Source: Telopea speciosissima
Taxonomy: Eukaryota; Streptophyta; Magnoliopsida; Proteales; Proteaceae
Direction: 5' to 3'
NCBI RefSeq assembly: GCF_018873765.1
Contig: NC_057923.1
Location: forward strand, 57,406,593-57,470,592
Length of the DNA stretch: 64,000 nucleotides
Part shown: positions 11,896-28,800 of the stretch, piece after piece
Numbering within the stretch: position 1 is the stretch's first letter
Layout: every line of letters begins with the position of its first letter
Translations under genes and position numbers: made by a program
Notes under the pieces: model-generated
Told to the model about the DNA's origin: nothing
The model's input: only the letters and a program-made list of their open reading frames with translations
Databases searched by the model: none

Positions 11896-12295
11896 TTTTT
11901 TTTCCTTTGTAAGGGTAATTTTGTCCATTCATCTCTTATTTTTTTTTGGGTTCTTCTTAGAAGGGCAATTCCGTCAGTTCAAGTCTAATTTTTAACAGTA
12001 TTAGTCATGAACTAACGGAATGGGCTTATTTGGTACCGTTTGCAAACCTCAGGGGGGTACGTAGAATTTTTCAAAACTGGGGGGTGAAAATATCCTTTCG
12101 TCAAACCTCAGGGGTGGTATGTGTAAATTTCCCTTAAAAAAATAAACATATAATACGTATTATATGTATTTTATTCACGTATTATACTTCGACCTTTCAA
12201 ATCCACGTATAAAACTATATCAGTGCAATTATTATACGTAAAAACTTAATTTCTACTTATATGTTCGGATTCACGTATTATATATAAGGGAGAAA

Positions 12296-12448
12296 GTTCT
12301 CTGTCCGGGAGTGTGGCCTATGCTAGGACTCCCATGAGTCTATCTTTCTCCTCGCCCATTTAAAATGACACCTTTGCCTTCTTGTTTTAATAAGAGAGAG
12401 ATAGACACATGGGAGTGCTGGTGTAGACCACACTCCCGGACAGAAAAC
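12296..12448. mobile_element. MITE, family A (foldback, ~60-bp arms)
   Basis: The left end gttctctgtccgggagtgtgg and the reverse complement of the right end (gttttctgtccgggagtgtgg) match. Pairing continues through actcccatg and tctatctttctcct for about 60 bp, so almost the whole element folds back. Related copies are at 36989-37146 and, less closely, 24454-24598. It sits 318 bp upstream of the enolase ATG, likely inside or next to the promoter. Confidence 0.75.
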
Positions 12449-12699
12449 AACTTTTCTATATATAATATGTGAACTTCCTAACCGTGGTCAGTAATCGATA
12501 TCGATTTCTACAGAAAAAAAAGGAAGGGTATCGGTGATATTGATACGAATCCGCCGATCCGATACCAATTCCTCGAACCGTGCTCTAAAGCCGCCACTTC
12601 TCTCCATTGCCAATCTAACGGCTGGAAAGGATTCTTTTTCCACTACAGATAAGGACGGTGGTTTAAGAGATCATGTGTTAACTCTTCTGAATTCATTTT

Positions 12700-12765
12700 C
12701 TTCTTCTCTGTGTCTCTCTCTCACTCTCTCTCTCAAGTTCCGAAGCAGATCTCTGAGCTACTTAG
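12700..12765 (+). promoter_or_regulatory. CT-rich 5' leader of enolase
   Basis: A pyrimidine-rich run (ttcttcttctctgtgtctctctctcactctctctctc) leads up to the ATG. Such CT tracts are frequent in 5' leaders of strongly expressed plant genes. The transcription start is not visible; a clear TATA box was not found close by. Confidence 0.4.
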
Positions 12766-17971
<5,206 letters not shown>

Positions 17972-18011
<40 letters not shown>

Positions 18012-18240
18012 GCTGCCTAGACTTGTGCAGCTTTTTGCGTGCAATGAAAAAAATAAGCTAATGGTTTGAATGAATGAGGAAGGCAGACAGCCTTTTGAGT
18101 AATCTTGCAGTGTAGGTTTTACTTTGAAATTGAGCTCGTAGTAGTAAGACGTTAGGGTAATGGAATATGCTGTTCTAGATGCGCAGCCCTAAACTACCCT
18201 TTCCGGGTTTCTTTCTGGAAAATATGTTAACAGAAATTTG
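17972..18240 (+). other. Likely 3' UTR of enolase with GA microsatellite
   Basis: A (GA)n run of about 16 units (17977-18009) starts 5 bp after the stop codon. Possible polyadenylation motifs such as aaaaaataagc near 18046 follow. The end of the transcript is not defined by sequence alone. Confidence 0.5.
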
Positions 18241-18372
18241 ATTTTTATTTATAAATTTTCTTTTGTAATTTTTTGCCATTTCTTCTCTTTTTATTTTGGT
18301 GAAAGAAAAATAAGTTTAACAAAAACTCAAGGATTTTACATGTTGACAATTATTTTTTTTTGGTTTTTTGTT

Positions 18373-18640
18373 TCAATCCTCACCATCATCATGTAGGTAA
18401 GCCTTCTTTCTCCTCTCGGCATTTGCAAATAAATAGATCACAAAGAAGCAAACCACATTAGATTAATTCCATAAACTTTCCAGTTTGTCTTGGGAGGTCA
18501 ACGCAACACCGCCTTGAGAAACACCGATGGAAGCCCTTGGTAGTGTCTCAGTTATCTTAGCAGCTAACAAGATAACAATCTCCCATTAGATCAACAACCC
18601 TCTGCATCTCCCTCCTCCCTAAGCTTTGTAATTTGTGGAG
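18373..18640 (-). pseudogene. Unidentified decayed coding fragment
   Basis: On the minus strand a protein-like stretch runs from about 18640 to a stop at 18373-18375. It reads KLQSLGRREMQRVVDLMG, then after a frame change EIVILLAAKITETLPRASIG and GVALTSQDKLESLWN. An in-frame stop follows, then a hydrophobic segment VVCFFVIYLFANAERRKKAY and the tail LHDDGED before the final stop. It looks like the C-terminus of a protein with one membrane segment followed by a basic, then acidic tail. I do not recognise the family. One frameshift and one stop suggest a pseudogene or retrocopy; the stop could instead fall in an intron. Confidence 0.4.
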
Positions 18641-18958
18641 TTTTAGGGTAGGGGTCGGCACAGGGGCAGAGGTCAGGGAAGGGGACGAGGAGTCTTTAGG
18701 GCAGGGATGGGGCCCGGAGTCACGAGTTAAGGGGAGAGCAGGTGTTGCAAAAAGGTTGTGGACCGGGAGGGGAGCAAAATTACATCATTAGCCTCTTTTA
18801 TTATATTGTCACATCATTGCATGGAAGGGGAAAATGTTCGGTTTGGTTACAAAATAGGCATACTTTTTAAAAAAAATCTAGAAATTAAAGTTGCAATGAA
18901 AGAAAAATAAATGCATTATGAACTAAGCCCTTAGTTATTAAAACATCAAAAAAAGAAG
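18641..18958. other. Spacer, G-rich then AT-rich
   Basis: There is no gene here. 18650-18780 is rich in ggggacg/ggcagagg-type purine runs, and the rest is AT-rich up to the copia element. Confidence 0.5.
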
Positions 18959-18963
18959 AAATT

Positions 18964-19601
18964 TGTTGAGTCGGTGATGCATATCACCCGTATGTATTTT
19001 TTTATTTTTGTTTTGTGTGGGTTCCATCTCTTTGTCTCACATGGTTTTTATGTGGGGTTGAAAAGAGAAAAGTGAGGGCATCCGAAAGGTCTTGAACGAT
19101 TGAAAAGAAAAAGGTAAGAGAAATAGGAGGAAGTAGAAAGGGTTTTTAGAAGTTTTTTGGTGGAGGACAAAAAAACAAGAACGTGAGTTTTTCTTGCTCT
19201 CTTCTTCTTCTTTAATGTGTTTTTTGCTGTCCAAGCTTAGTGTTCGAAGGATTTTTCTAACGGTTCTCTTGTGAGAAGGTTTGCAATCAAGATTGTAGTT
19301 GTGGGAATATTAGAGATTGGGTTTCGAAGGTGGGTTCTTTACAGTGTGTTGAGGTAACCCTATAACAATCCAAATCTTGTACTATTTTGATTCTAAATAG
19401 TGGATTTTTGATGTCCTTCCTGTGGATGTAGCCCTTAGTGGTGAACCACGTAATTCTTTGTGTTTGGTTTTGCTTTTGCATTTGTGCTTGTGGTTCTCTA
19501 TTTATTTTTCTATCTTATTTGCACAAGATCTTGGTTTTTTTCGTGTATTTGAGGGTAGTTGATTTTATCAATCGATTCTTGGAGGGGTTTTGATCTCTAG
19601 A
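18964..19601 (+). mobile_element. 5' LTR of the copia element
   Basis: It starts TGTTGAGTCGGTGATGC and ends GATCTCTAGA. The end is set by the match to the 3' LTR and by the aaatt duplication. It differs from the 3' LTR by an extra segment near 19220-19255 and scattered substitutions. Confidence 0.9.
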
Positions 19602-19603
19602 AT

Positions 19604-19615
19604 TGGTATCAGAGC
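19604..19615 (+). other. Primer-binding site, initiator tRNA-Met type
   Basis: TGGTATCAGAGC follows the 5' LTR after 2 bp. It is the usual primer-binding site of plant copia elements, complementary to the 3' end of initiator tRNA-Met. Confidence 0.9.
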
Positions 19616-19649
19616 TTGTAGTTATTTGTGTAAATAATTTTTTGAAAAA

Positions 19650-20550
19650 TGAAGGTGGAGCCTTTTGATGGGAAGACAAATTTTGAGTTGTGAAAAATGG
19701 AGATGAAGGATTTATTGATCCAAAATGGTTGTCACAAGGCATTATTGGGAAAAGATAAGAAACTGGAGGCCATGACGGACGATGCTTGGGAAGACATGGA
19801 TCTCAAAGCCATGTCCACTATTAGGTTGAGCTTGTCTAATGAAGTTTTATTCAATATTGCACTTGAGACAACGGCCGCGGGTTTGTGGTCAAAGTTGGAA
19901 AGTATTTGGCAAACCAAGTCTCTCACGAATCGGATATTTTTTAAAAGAAAATTTATTCTCTTTGAGAATGAAAGATAGTGCAAATGTTTCCAATCATTTA
20001 AATGAGTTCAACAATATTCTTTGTCAAATGGAAAGTGTTGAAGAGAAGATGAAAGATGAAGACAAGGCAGTTATTTTACTTTGCACTCTACCGGAATCCT
20101 ATGATCATTTGGTGACGACCCTAAGTTGTAGTAAAGGGGATTCTCTAGACTATGATTCGGTTTGCAGTACATTACTTGTTGAAGAACTCCAAAAAAAGGC
20201 TTCTTTGGGGAGTTCTATGGATATGGGATCGGAAGCTCACATGACTAGAGGTAGAGGTAAAAATCGTTATGACCCTTCAAAAAAATTTTCGAGAAGCAAA
20301 TCAAGACCCTGGTCTAAATCCAAGGGGCATGATGGTAAGAATGGTTGTTGGTATTGTGGTGAGAGTGGATGTTTTAAAAAGAATTGTCCAAAGAAAAAGA
20401 AATCATTTTTTGAAAAAGGTTCTTATTCCGAAAATGAAAAAGGTAAGGATAAGATTGGTGAAAATCCTAAGGAGGCAAATCAAGTGGAGGTTTCCACATC
20501 TAGTGTTATTGAGGATGAGGTGTTGATGGTAGGTTGTAACCCAGAATTTC
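19650..20550 (+). mobile_element. Copia element: gag region with zinc knuckle
   Basis: The gag shows the conserved block around EPFDGKTNFEL and LWSKLESIWQTKSL. A CCHC-type knuckle (CWYCGESGCFKKNC) lies near 20345-20390, with the usual histidine position changed. A lysine/serine-rich tail follows. This is typical TNT1-94-like gag. Confidence 0.85.
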
Positions 20551-20889
20551 ATTAAAATTGGGTTCTTGACACGGGTGCTACTCATCATATGTGTTCACAT
20601 ATATCTTGGTTTAGCACATATGAGCCGTGTAAAGGAAGTTCGGTAAAAATGGGAAATAACTCAACTAGCAGAACTCTTGGTGTTGGCTCAGTACGTTTGA
20701 GGATGTTTGATGGGATGATCCAAACACTTGAAAATGTTCGACATGTTCCGGATATGTCAAAAGGTTTAATTTCTTTGTCTACTTTGGAATTGGAAGGTTG
20801 TAAATTTTCAGGTGGAGATGGAGTCCTTAAAGTTTCTAAAGGAGCTCTTGTGATTATGAAGGGAGTCCGGGTTGGGCTGTTATACAAGT

Positions 20890-21640
20890 TATTAACATGG
20901 CAATTGATAAAGATGATGTTGCTCATAGGTTGTGGCATCGAAGACTTGGCCACATGAGTGAGAAGGGCATGGAGATCTTGATGAAAAAGAAACTTATCTC
21001 AATGCTAAATTTTTCGGAAAAGGAATTTTGTGAGCATTGTGTCTATGGTAAACAACATAGACGACCTTTCAAGGCCGGAAAACATACAAGCAAAAATATA
21101 CTTGAGTACATTCACTCAGATGTTTGGGGGCCATCACCGGTTACATCTTTTGGTGGTGCCATGTACTTTGTTACTTTCATTGATGACTTCTCAAGGAAAG
21201 TATGGGTGATAATGCATTAAGTCCATGTATTTATGGCATTCAAGAATTTTAAGGCCGAGGTGGACGGACAATGGAAGGGAATATACTTGTAACAATGAAT
21301 TTGATAAATTTTGCAAGGATGAGGGAATTGTTCGACATTTCACCGTAGTACGTAGTCCTCAACAAAATGGGGTGACGGAATGCATGAATAGAACATTGAT
21401 GGAAAGAGTCCGGGCTATGTTGAGCAATGCAAACTTAGAGCAAGAGTTGTGGATGGAAGCCGTATCAACGGCATGCTATCTTGTGAATAGGTTTCCTTCA
21501 ATGACTTTGGGTGGTAAGACACCAAATGAGGCATGGCTCGGAACTCCTTGTGATTATTCAGATTTGAAAGTATTTGGTTGTGATGCTTATGCTTTGATTC
21601 CCAGTTGTCATAGAGCTAAACTTGATCCAAAATCCTAGAG
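20890..21640 (+). mobile_element. Copia element: pre-integrase and integrase region
   Basis: The zinc-binding block LWHRRLGHMSEKGM with CEHCVYGKQHR starts integrase. The core follows with HSDVWGPSPV (first aspartate), TDNGREY (second) and PQQNGVTE (glutamate region). The domain is decayed. Confidence 0.88.
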
Positions 21641-22189
21641 ATGCATTTTTGTAGGATATGGGAAAAATGTAAATGGGTATCGGTTGTGATGCTTATGCTT
21701 TGATTCCCAGTTGTCATAGAGCTAAACTTGATCCAAAATCCAAGAGATGCATTTTTGTAGGATATGAGAAAAATGTAAAGGGGTATCGGTTGTGGGATCC
21801 TAATGCCCACAAGATCATCATAAGTCGTGATGCGCATTTTGATGAATCCTCCATGTTGATGAGAGGATTGGAAAAGAAGATTGTCAATGAAAAGTCTCTT
21901 GTTGAAGATACTCAAGAAATTCATATTCAACCTTCAAACTCTTCTTCAAATGAGGTTGCTCATAATGAAGATGTTCTTATGGATTTTGGTGATCAAGGTG
22001 TACAACCGGGAGTTCAAGATGAAGCACCGGTTGATGTTGAAGAAGTTGTGCAACCTATTGAAAGGTCTTCAAGAGAAATTCGCTTACCGGAACGGTTCAA
22101 GGATTATGTTGATCCAAATACTCTTAATGCATTGATTGCATTGGATGAAGAACTAGGCTCTTTTGTAGATGCCATTAATGGAGGTGATG

Positions 22190-23605
22190 CGAAGAGTTGG
22201 AAAGATGCTATGGAAGAGGAAATGCAAGCGCTTGAAAAGAACAAGACATGGGATTTGGTAGAGTTACCAAAAGGTAGAAAGGTAATTGGTGGTAAATGGG
22301 TGTACAAGCTCAAGAAAGGGGTAGATGACATTGTGGAAAGGTATAGGGCAAGGTTTGTTGCTCAAGGTTTTGCACAAAAGGAAGGTATTGATTTCTTTGA
22401 AATATTTGCTCTGATTAGAAAGTTGGTAACTATCCGATTGGTGCTTGGACTTGTTGCTATGTATGATTTAGAGATTGAGCAAATGGATGTGAATACGGCT
22501 TTCTTACATGGCGATTTTCTTGAAGAAGTGTATATGAGGCAGACGGAGGGCTTTATAAATAAAGACAAGGGAAAGCTTGTGTGCAAGTTGAAGAAGTCCT
22601 TAAATGGACTAAAACAAACTTCAAGACAATGGTATAGGACATTCGACTCTTTTATTTTGGCTCTTGGTTATCAAAGGAGTGAGTATGACCATTGCATGCA
22701 CATGAAATTCTTTGATGATGATGTTTTTTTTTATTTTAGTTTTATATGTGGATGATATGATTTTAGTATCCAAGGATAAAACTAAAATTGAAGAGCTCAA
22801 GGGATGTTTGAGCAAGAGGTTTGAAATGAAGGATCTTGGACCGGCCAAACAAATTCTTGGAATTGAGATTCAAAGAGATAGAAGGAATGAACCTTTGTCA
22901 CTTTAACAGAAGACATTTGTGGAAAGGGTTCTTGACGAGTTTGGCGTGAGTAAATTAAAGGCGATTAGAACTCCATTGGCATTACATTTCAAGTTCTCTT
23001 CCGAAGATTGTTCAAAAACGGAAGAGGAGAAGGAGCGCATGGCTAAGTTTCGTTATGTAAGTGTTGTTGGAAGTTTGATGTTTTTGATGGTGTGCACTAG
23101 ACTGGATATTGCTCATTCGGTTGGTGTGTAAAGTAGGTTCATGGCTAATCCCGGAAAGGTGCATTGGGAGGCGGCAAAGTGGGTGCTTGGGTACTTGAGA
23201 GGCACAAGTTAATACTCTATTATTTTTAGTAAAGGATTAGTACCAATTCAAGGTTTTGTGGATGCAAGTTATGCCGATGATCGTGATAGAGGAAGATCTA
23301 CTACAGGTTATGTGTTTAGATTTGATACTGGACCAATAAGTTGGATGTCTAAGCTTCAAACACCGGTAGCATTATCAACTACTGAGGCCGAATACATGGC
23401 TGCAACGGAAGCTTGCAAGAAAGCGGTTTGGCTTCAAAGTTTGATGGGTGAGATTGGTATTGAGTCAAAATCCATGGATTTATTTTGTGATAACATGAGT
23501 GCTATTCATTTAGCCAAAAATCCCGTTCATCACAAGAGGACAAAACATATACTTGTTCAATACCACTACATTCGAGATGTCATGGAAGGATCCGATTATT
23601 GAAAG
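22190..23605 (+). mobile_element. Copia element: reverse transcriptase and RNase H region
   Basis: RT blocks include YRARFVAQGFAQKEGIDF, EIEQMDVNTAFLHGDF and YVDDMILVSKDK. RNase H is shown by DASYADDRDRGRSTTGYVF, STTEAEYMAATEACK and FCDNMSAIHLAKNPV. The arrangement is typical Ty1/copia. The copy is a fossil. Confidence 0.92.
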
Positions 23606-23715
23606 TAGGAACCAAGGAAAACAGTTCAAGGGGAGAAGTTGGATTGGAGTTTATCTTCTCTTGGGTTCAAGAAGGAAGGTTTGACAGGTCGGTGATTATG
23701 CATCAAGGTGGAGAT

Positions 23716-24316
23716 TGTTGAGTCGGTGATGCATATCACCATATTTTTTTAATTTATTTTATTATTTTTTGTTTTGTATGGACCCCATCTCTTTGTCTCA
23801 CATGGCTTTTATGTGAGGGGTTGAAAAGAGAAAAGTGAGGGCATGTGAAAGGTCTTGAACGGTTGAAAAGAAAAAGGTAGGAGAAATAAGAGGAAGTGGA
23901 AATGTTTTTTAGAAGTTTTTTGGTGGAAGACAAAAAAACAGGAACGTGAGTTTTTCTTGCTCTCTTCTTCTTCTCTAGTGTGTTCTTGTGAGAAGGTTTG
24001 CAATCAAGATTGTTGTTGTGGGAAGATTGGAGATCGGGTTTTGAAGGTGGGTTCTTCACGGTGTGTTGAGGTAACCCTATAACAATCCAAATTTTGTACT
24101 ATTTTGATTCTAAATAGTGGATTCTTGCTGCCTTTCCCGTGGATGTAGCCCTTAGTGGTGAACCACGTAATTCTTTGTGTTTGGTTTTGCTTTTGCATTT
24201 GTGCTTGTGGTTCTCTATTTATTTTTCTCTTATTTGTGTAAGATCTTGTTTTTTTTCGTATATTTGAGAGTGGTTGATTTTATCAATCGATTTTTGGAGG
24301 GGTTTTGATCTCTAGA
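23716..24316 (+). mobile_element. 3' LTR of the copia element
   Basis: It starts TGTTGAGTCGGTGATGC after a polypurine tract (aaggtggagat, 23705-23715) and ends GATCTCTAGA, followed by the target duplication aaatt. Confidence 0.9.
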
Positions 24317-24453
24317 AAATTGAACTCTAATCTTGCACAAATTTGAGATGGAAATATGTAGTCCCTTCTTCAAAGTGGCGAGAAATGTCTGACAAGTAAG
24401 ATGGTGCTTGAAGAAGCTTGACAAATATATTTGTTCTATATATTTTAAGGGAT

Positions 24454-24598
24454 GTTGTTCTCTGTCGGGGAGCGCATCTGGGCGCAGGTTGCGTCCAAAC
24501 ACATGGGGCGGGATAGGGGCAGGATTACTGTCATTCATGGGGGGCGGACCAGTCATTTCGCGGCGCATCTTGCACTCCCAGTGCAGAAAACATTATCC
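24454..24598. mobile_element. MITE-like element, distantly related to family A
   Basis: The left end gttgttctctgtcggggagc and the inverted right end (ggataatgttttctgcactgggagtgc) share gtt-tctg-c-ggga patterns with the family A MITE at 12296. The interior is GC-rich, unlike the surroundings. The pairing is imperfect, so the call is tentative. Confidence 0.4.
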
Positions 24599-25891
24599 GA
24601 TATTTTAATTTCATTGTAAAAACAAGAATACATCCCATATTTTAATTTCATTGCAATAACAAGAATACATCCCATATTGCTACTACTACAATATTAGGAC
24701 ACAAACATTATATACATTAAACTCCAACTACAACAGTTGCCTCATAGAACAAAAAAAATAAATTGTACATTTGACAAACTATATTTAAAATAGACACTCC
24801 TCTCACAAATACTATTGTAGCCAAAACATAATGCATTGAGCCTTCCAATTATTTTCCTCATGGCACATACTTAAAAACACGCTCATGTAATTCTAGTTTA
24901 CTCCTTGATATCCAACAACAGAGGAAAAAGATCCCATGGTCATTATTGGAATTCTTGGTGTAGCTAATGTACTAGCTTCCTTCAACCTGTCTTTGTATTT
25001 TTAGTTGTCTAGCAACTCAACGTCCATGGGAGACAACCCTAACCTCCAAAAAAAAGAGTTTTTTCATATCATGAGATGGTAAGAAACTTTTTATATTTTT
25101 CATCTCGCAAAGCCTAACAACATATATCTCATTTAGCTTTGTGAAAAGATGATGTTGCCTATGCAAACTATCAACTGAATACAGTTTTCTCCAGATTGGG
25201 CATAATAGCAAAAGTGACCATAATATTAATTAGAGTATAATAAAACTAATTGGGGGTGTCTTTTATTCATAAATAAAATTTCCTAAGTGTTAAACAAAGA
25301 AAGCACCCTTGTTTAGAGGAGCTTGGATCCTCAAGAATGCATGTTCTAGGGATTGTACCTTGCAAACCACTTTCAACAGAGGGGAAAAGCACCTAATGGA
25401 TATTTCTATTAATTCTACCTTTTGAACGTTATTTATCAAAATGCCCTTTGATTCTCATTACTCAATCAACAAAATCCAATGTTTGTCTTGAATTGGGCTT
25501 TCCAAAGGATGTTCTATCCGTTTAGAGCTTTAAAAGAAGAACAAGAAGAACGAAAGAAATAAAGACCAGGGAAAGACAAAAAGAAAAAGGAAGAATCAAC
25601 TTCTCTTCCCAATTGATAATTAGTTGAAACCTAGGTCTCCATGTTGAAAACAATATGAAACATTTTGATTTCTGACCTAGGCTACAATGATTTCTAACAA
25701 TACAAAAACCTAAAAAGACTACAATGATTCACTAATGTCTAATTTAATTGTAGTTAATATCTAAATTATTAAGATTAAAATCAGAACTAACTCAAATAGA
25801 AGAAAAAAGTTTCAGCTTCATCAATAAGTACAACAAACTCAATTTTTTAAGGAAACGACGGCTTACCAATGTTCATAGTTCGTATTATAAT
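24599..25891. other. AT-rich spacer downstream of the receptor kinase gene
   Basis: I found no gene. A 43-bp phrase (ttttaatttcattg.aa.aacaagaatacatcccatat) is repeated once at about 24602-24678. The last few hundred bases before 25892 should hold the 3' UTR of the minus-strand receptor kinase. Confidence 0.5.
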
Positions 25892-28800
25892 TCATCTTCC
25901 TCGATGAGTGCCAACTCCAAGATAAATTTCCTTGATCAGATGTAGTTCTTTGACGACATCATTTATGTCCATTCGATCACATGGTGAATCAGCAGAGCAG
26001 GCAACTCCAATTCTAATAATTGAATTAAGACACTCTTGCACTCTATCCTTCATGCGCCTTCGGCTTCCAGTGATGTTGATCACAGTTGTTGTTGCATCTT
26101 CTTCATCTTCTTCCATGGAGAGAAGTGATGGATCAATTACAGCAATCATTCCATCATGCAATGCCATCTCAGCCCAACGATGAAGATTAAAGTTATCTTT
26201 GAACATTTCATGAGTAGGCCGCTTTCTTGTGAACATCTCTAACAAGAGTATCCCATAGCTGTAGACATCACCACACGTTGAGACATCAACACCTGCACCA
26301 TACTCTGTAATTTATGTATCTTAGAGGTTAGTACTTTTATAATTGGTGAGAATAGGAGCAAAGTCTATTGGTCTCAACTGGAAGAATAAGATGACATGGA
26401 AAGCTTGTTTTCCTACTCAGTTGAACTCATGGGTTAAATTAAGTATAACCATGATGAGAATACCAAAGAGAAAATTATTTGGGTATGGAGTTTTGAGTGA
26501 GGTATGTATCCAACGTAACAATTTGCATCTCAAACGAGGTTAAGGTAAAGATGCCAACTTACTTTTCTTTAGGAAGATGCTAAAGATGTTAAAACTGTAT
26601 ATGAAAATAGTAATTGCACCTTAAGGTTTTGTGGTGAAATAGGTAAGAAAATAATTAGATTAACCATAATAAGGAAAACTTAGTCGACACAATTTCGAAG
26701 GAAGAGAAAGAAAAAATTATACTATATCAATAAAAGAGGTATCTTACTTGGTGCAATGTATCCAATCGATCCCTTTATTCCGATTGAGCTCGTGTGATTT
26801 TGAGATCTACTTGTTGCTTTTGAAAGTATTCTTGATATCCCAAAATCACCCAAATGTGCAATTAGATCATCATCCAGAAGAATATTGCTTGGCTTTAGAT
26901 CACAATGAATAATCTGCGTATGACAATGGTGGTGAAGATAATCCAATGCAGTTGCCATATCAATGGTAATATTTAATCTTTGAACGAGGTTTAAATGCAT
27001 TTGTTCATCTTGTGTGCCATTTGCATGTGGATGTAACCAACTCTCCAAATTCCCACCGGGCATGAACTCATATACTAAAGCCTTAAAATCATTGCCTTCA
27101 AAATCTATACTTGAGCAAGATGTTAAGATTTTTACAAGATTACGATGTCGGATGTTTCTAATGGATTCACATTCAACCATGAAACTCTTGGAAGCATCTC
27201 TTTGTCTAATGTTAAAGACCTTTATTGCAACAATAGTTTCCCCATGATTGAGAAATCCTTTGTACACAGAACCAAAACTCCTCACTTCAATCAAATTTGT
27301 AGAAGAAAATCCATCGGTAGCTTTAAGGAGTTGGGCATAAGAGATCTTAAAATGACGAGCCCCTATAGAAAATAAAGTGGATTCTTTCTTTTCTTTTCTT
27401 CTCCGGTAGATAAACAAAAAAACAATCATAAAAATCAAACATAGAGAGTCCCCACAACCACATATGATGACTATCAGCTTGAAAACATGATGCCTACCAT
27501 CTTCTTTTGACTTTTGAGTTTGGCATGTTGGCAAATGAAGTTTTGGTATACCTCCACAAAGCTTATTGTTCCCAATGACTGAAACTGCACTCCAATTTCT
27601 AAAGACTCCATCTACTGATACCTCACCCTCCAAATGATTAAAAGATAAATTTAAGTTTTGTAAAAACTTAAACGTACCCAAATATCTTGGGATCAAACCG
27701 GAGAAGTTGTTGTGTGAAAGATCAAAATCTTCAAGAGCTCTTAGAGAACTCAAAGACAATGGTATAGATCCTTTAAATAAGTTACCATCTATAAAAAGAT
27801 GCTCTAGGCTTGTACAAGTACTAAGGGTGTTAGGGATTTCTCCAGACAACATGTTCTCAGAAACATCTAGGATTTCGAGATTGGTGAGTTGACCTGTTTC
27901 CAAAGGTAGAGAACCAAAGAAAGAATTTCTACTCAGGTTTAGCTCTATTAACATGAAAAGATCAAATATCTCTCTTGCAATGATACCATCAAAACTATTA
28001 TTTGAAAGGCCCAAGCGTAACAAATATTTGCATTTACCAAGACTTGAAGGTAATTTTCCTTGCAAGTGATTATGATCTAAATAGAGCTCAATCAGTAGTG
28101 TCAAGTTTCCAAGAGAAGAAGGGATTGGCCCTATGAATCTATTTCCATTTAAATGGAGTTTCTGAAGCATTTGAAGTCTCCCAATTGAATTAGGAATACT
28201 TCCTTCTAATAAGTTACTAGATAGGGCCAAGAGTTGTAAACTTACAAGATTCCCTATCCCCACTGGGATTTCTCCAGATATTTGATTTTTTTCCAATGTG
28301 AGCATTTCTAGTTGAGTCGATAAGTTTGCTATGGAGTTAGGGAGCACGCCGCCAAACCGATTATCCTCAATCCCCAAAAGTGTTAAACTAGTACAGTTGG
28401 TCAATGTGTTGACAAAATTCAGGTCATCGGCCTCTCCACTTCCCAAATGATTCGAGAACATTGAAAGCCAATTGAGTTTTGATAGGCCTCCAAAATGGAT
28501 ATCCACTTTCCCAGTAAGATTGTTTATGCTAGTTGTAAAAAATTCGAGTTTCGATAAATTGGACACAGAAATTGGAATTGATCCATTAAACTGGTTTTCT
28601 TGAATTGTGAAGTACCATAGATTAAGAAGACTGAAGCCTAAATTTGGCGGAAGACTCCCTTGAAGTTGATTATTTCCAACATCAAAAACACCAAGTGAGG
28701 AAAGATTATATATGGTGGGAGGGATAATACCAGACAACTTATTTCCATAAAACGAGAGAAATGTTAATCTTGTCAATTGGCCAAGGGAATCTGGAATACT

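Larger units (their letters stand above)
10328..12133. mobile_element. Non-autonomous Mutator-like element (MULE) with ~290-bp inverted repeats
   Basis: The left arm (10328-10620) and right arm (11843-12133) are inverted copies; both outer ends read gggaaatttacacatacc from the outside in. Flanks are ttaataaaa (10319-10327) and ttaaaaaaa (12134-12142), a 9-bp target duplication with one mismatch, as usual for the Mutator superfamily. The 1.2-kb interior encodes no transposase. It has CT-rich stretches, a telo-box-like aaaaccctaaccctaaact (11271-11289) and unfamiliar sequence that might be captured host DNA. It ends about 630 bp upstream of the enolase start codon. Confidence 0.82.
18964..24316 (+). 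mobile_element. Ty1/copia retrotransposon, TNT1-94-like (Tork/Tnt1 group), full length but broken
   Basis: Both LTRs are present (18964-19601 and 23716-24316) and the element is flanked by the 5-bp duplication aaatt (18959-18963 and 24317-24321). The order gag, integrase, RT and RNase H defines Ty1/copia. The gag resembles TNT1-94 entries. The coding part is broken in several places (about five), so it is a fossil. The LTRs differ by several percent by eye plus a length difference, so the insertion is not recent, though both ends and the target duplication survive. Confidence 0.93.
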
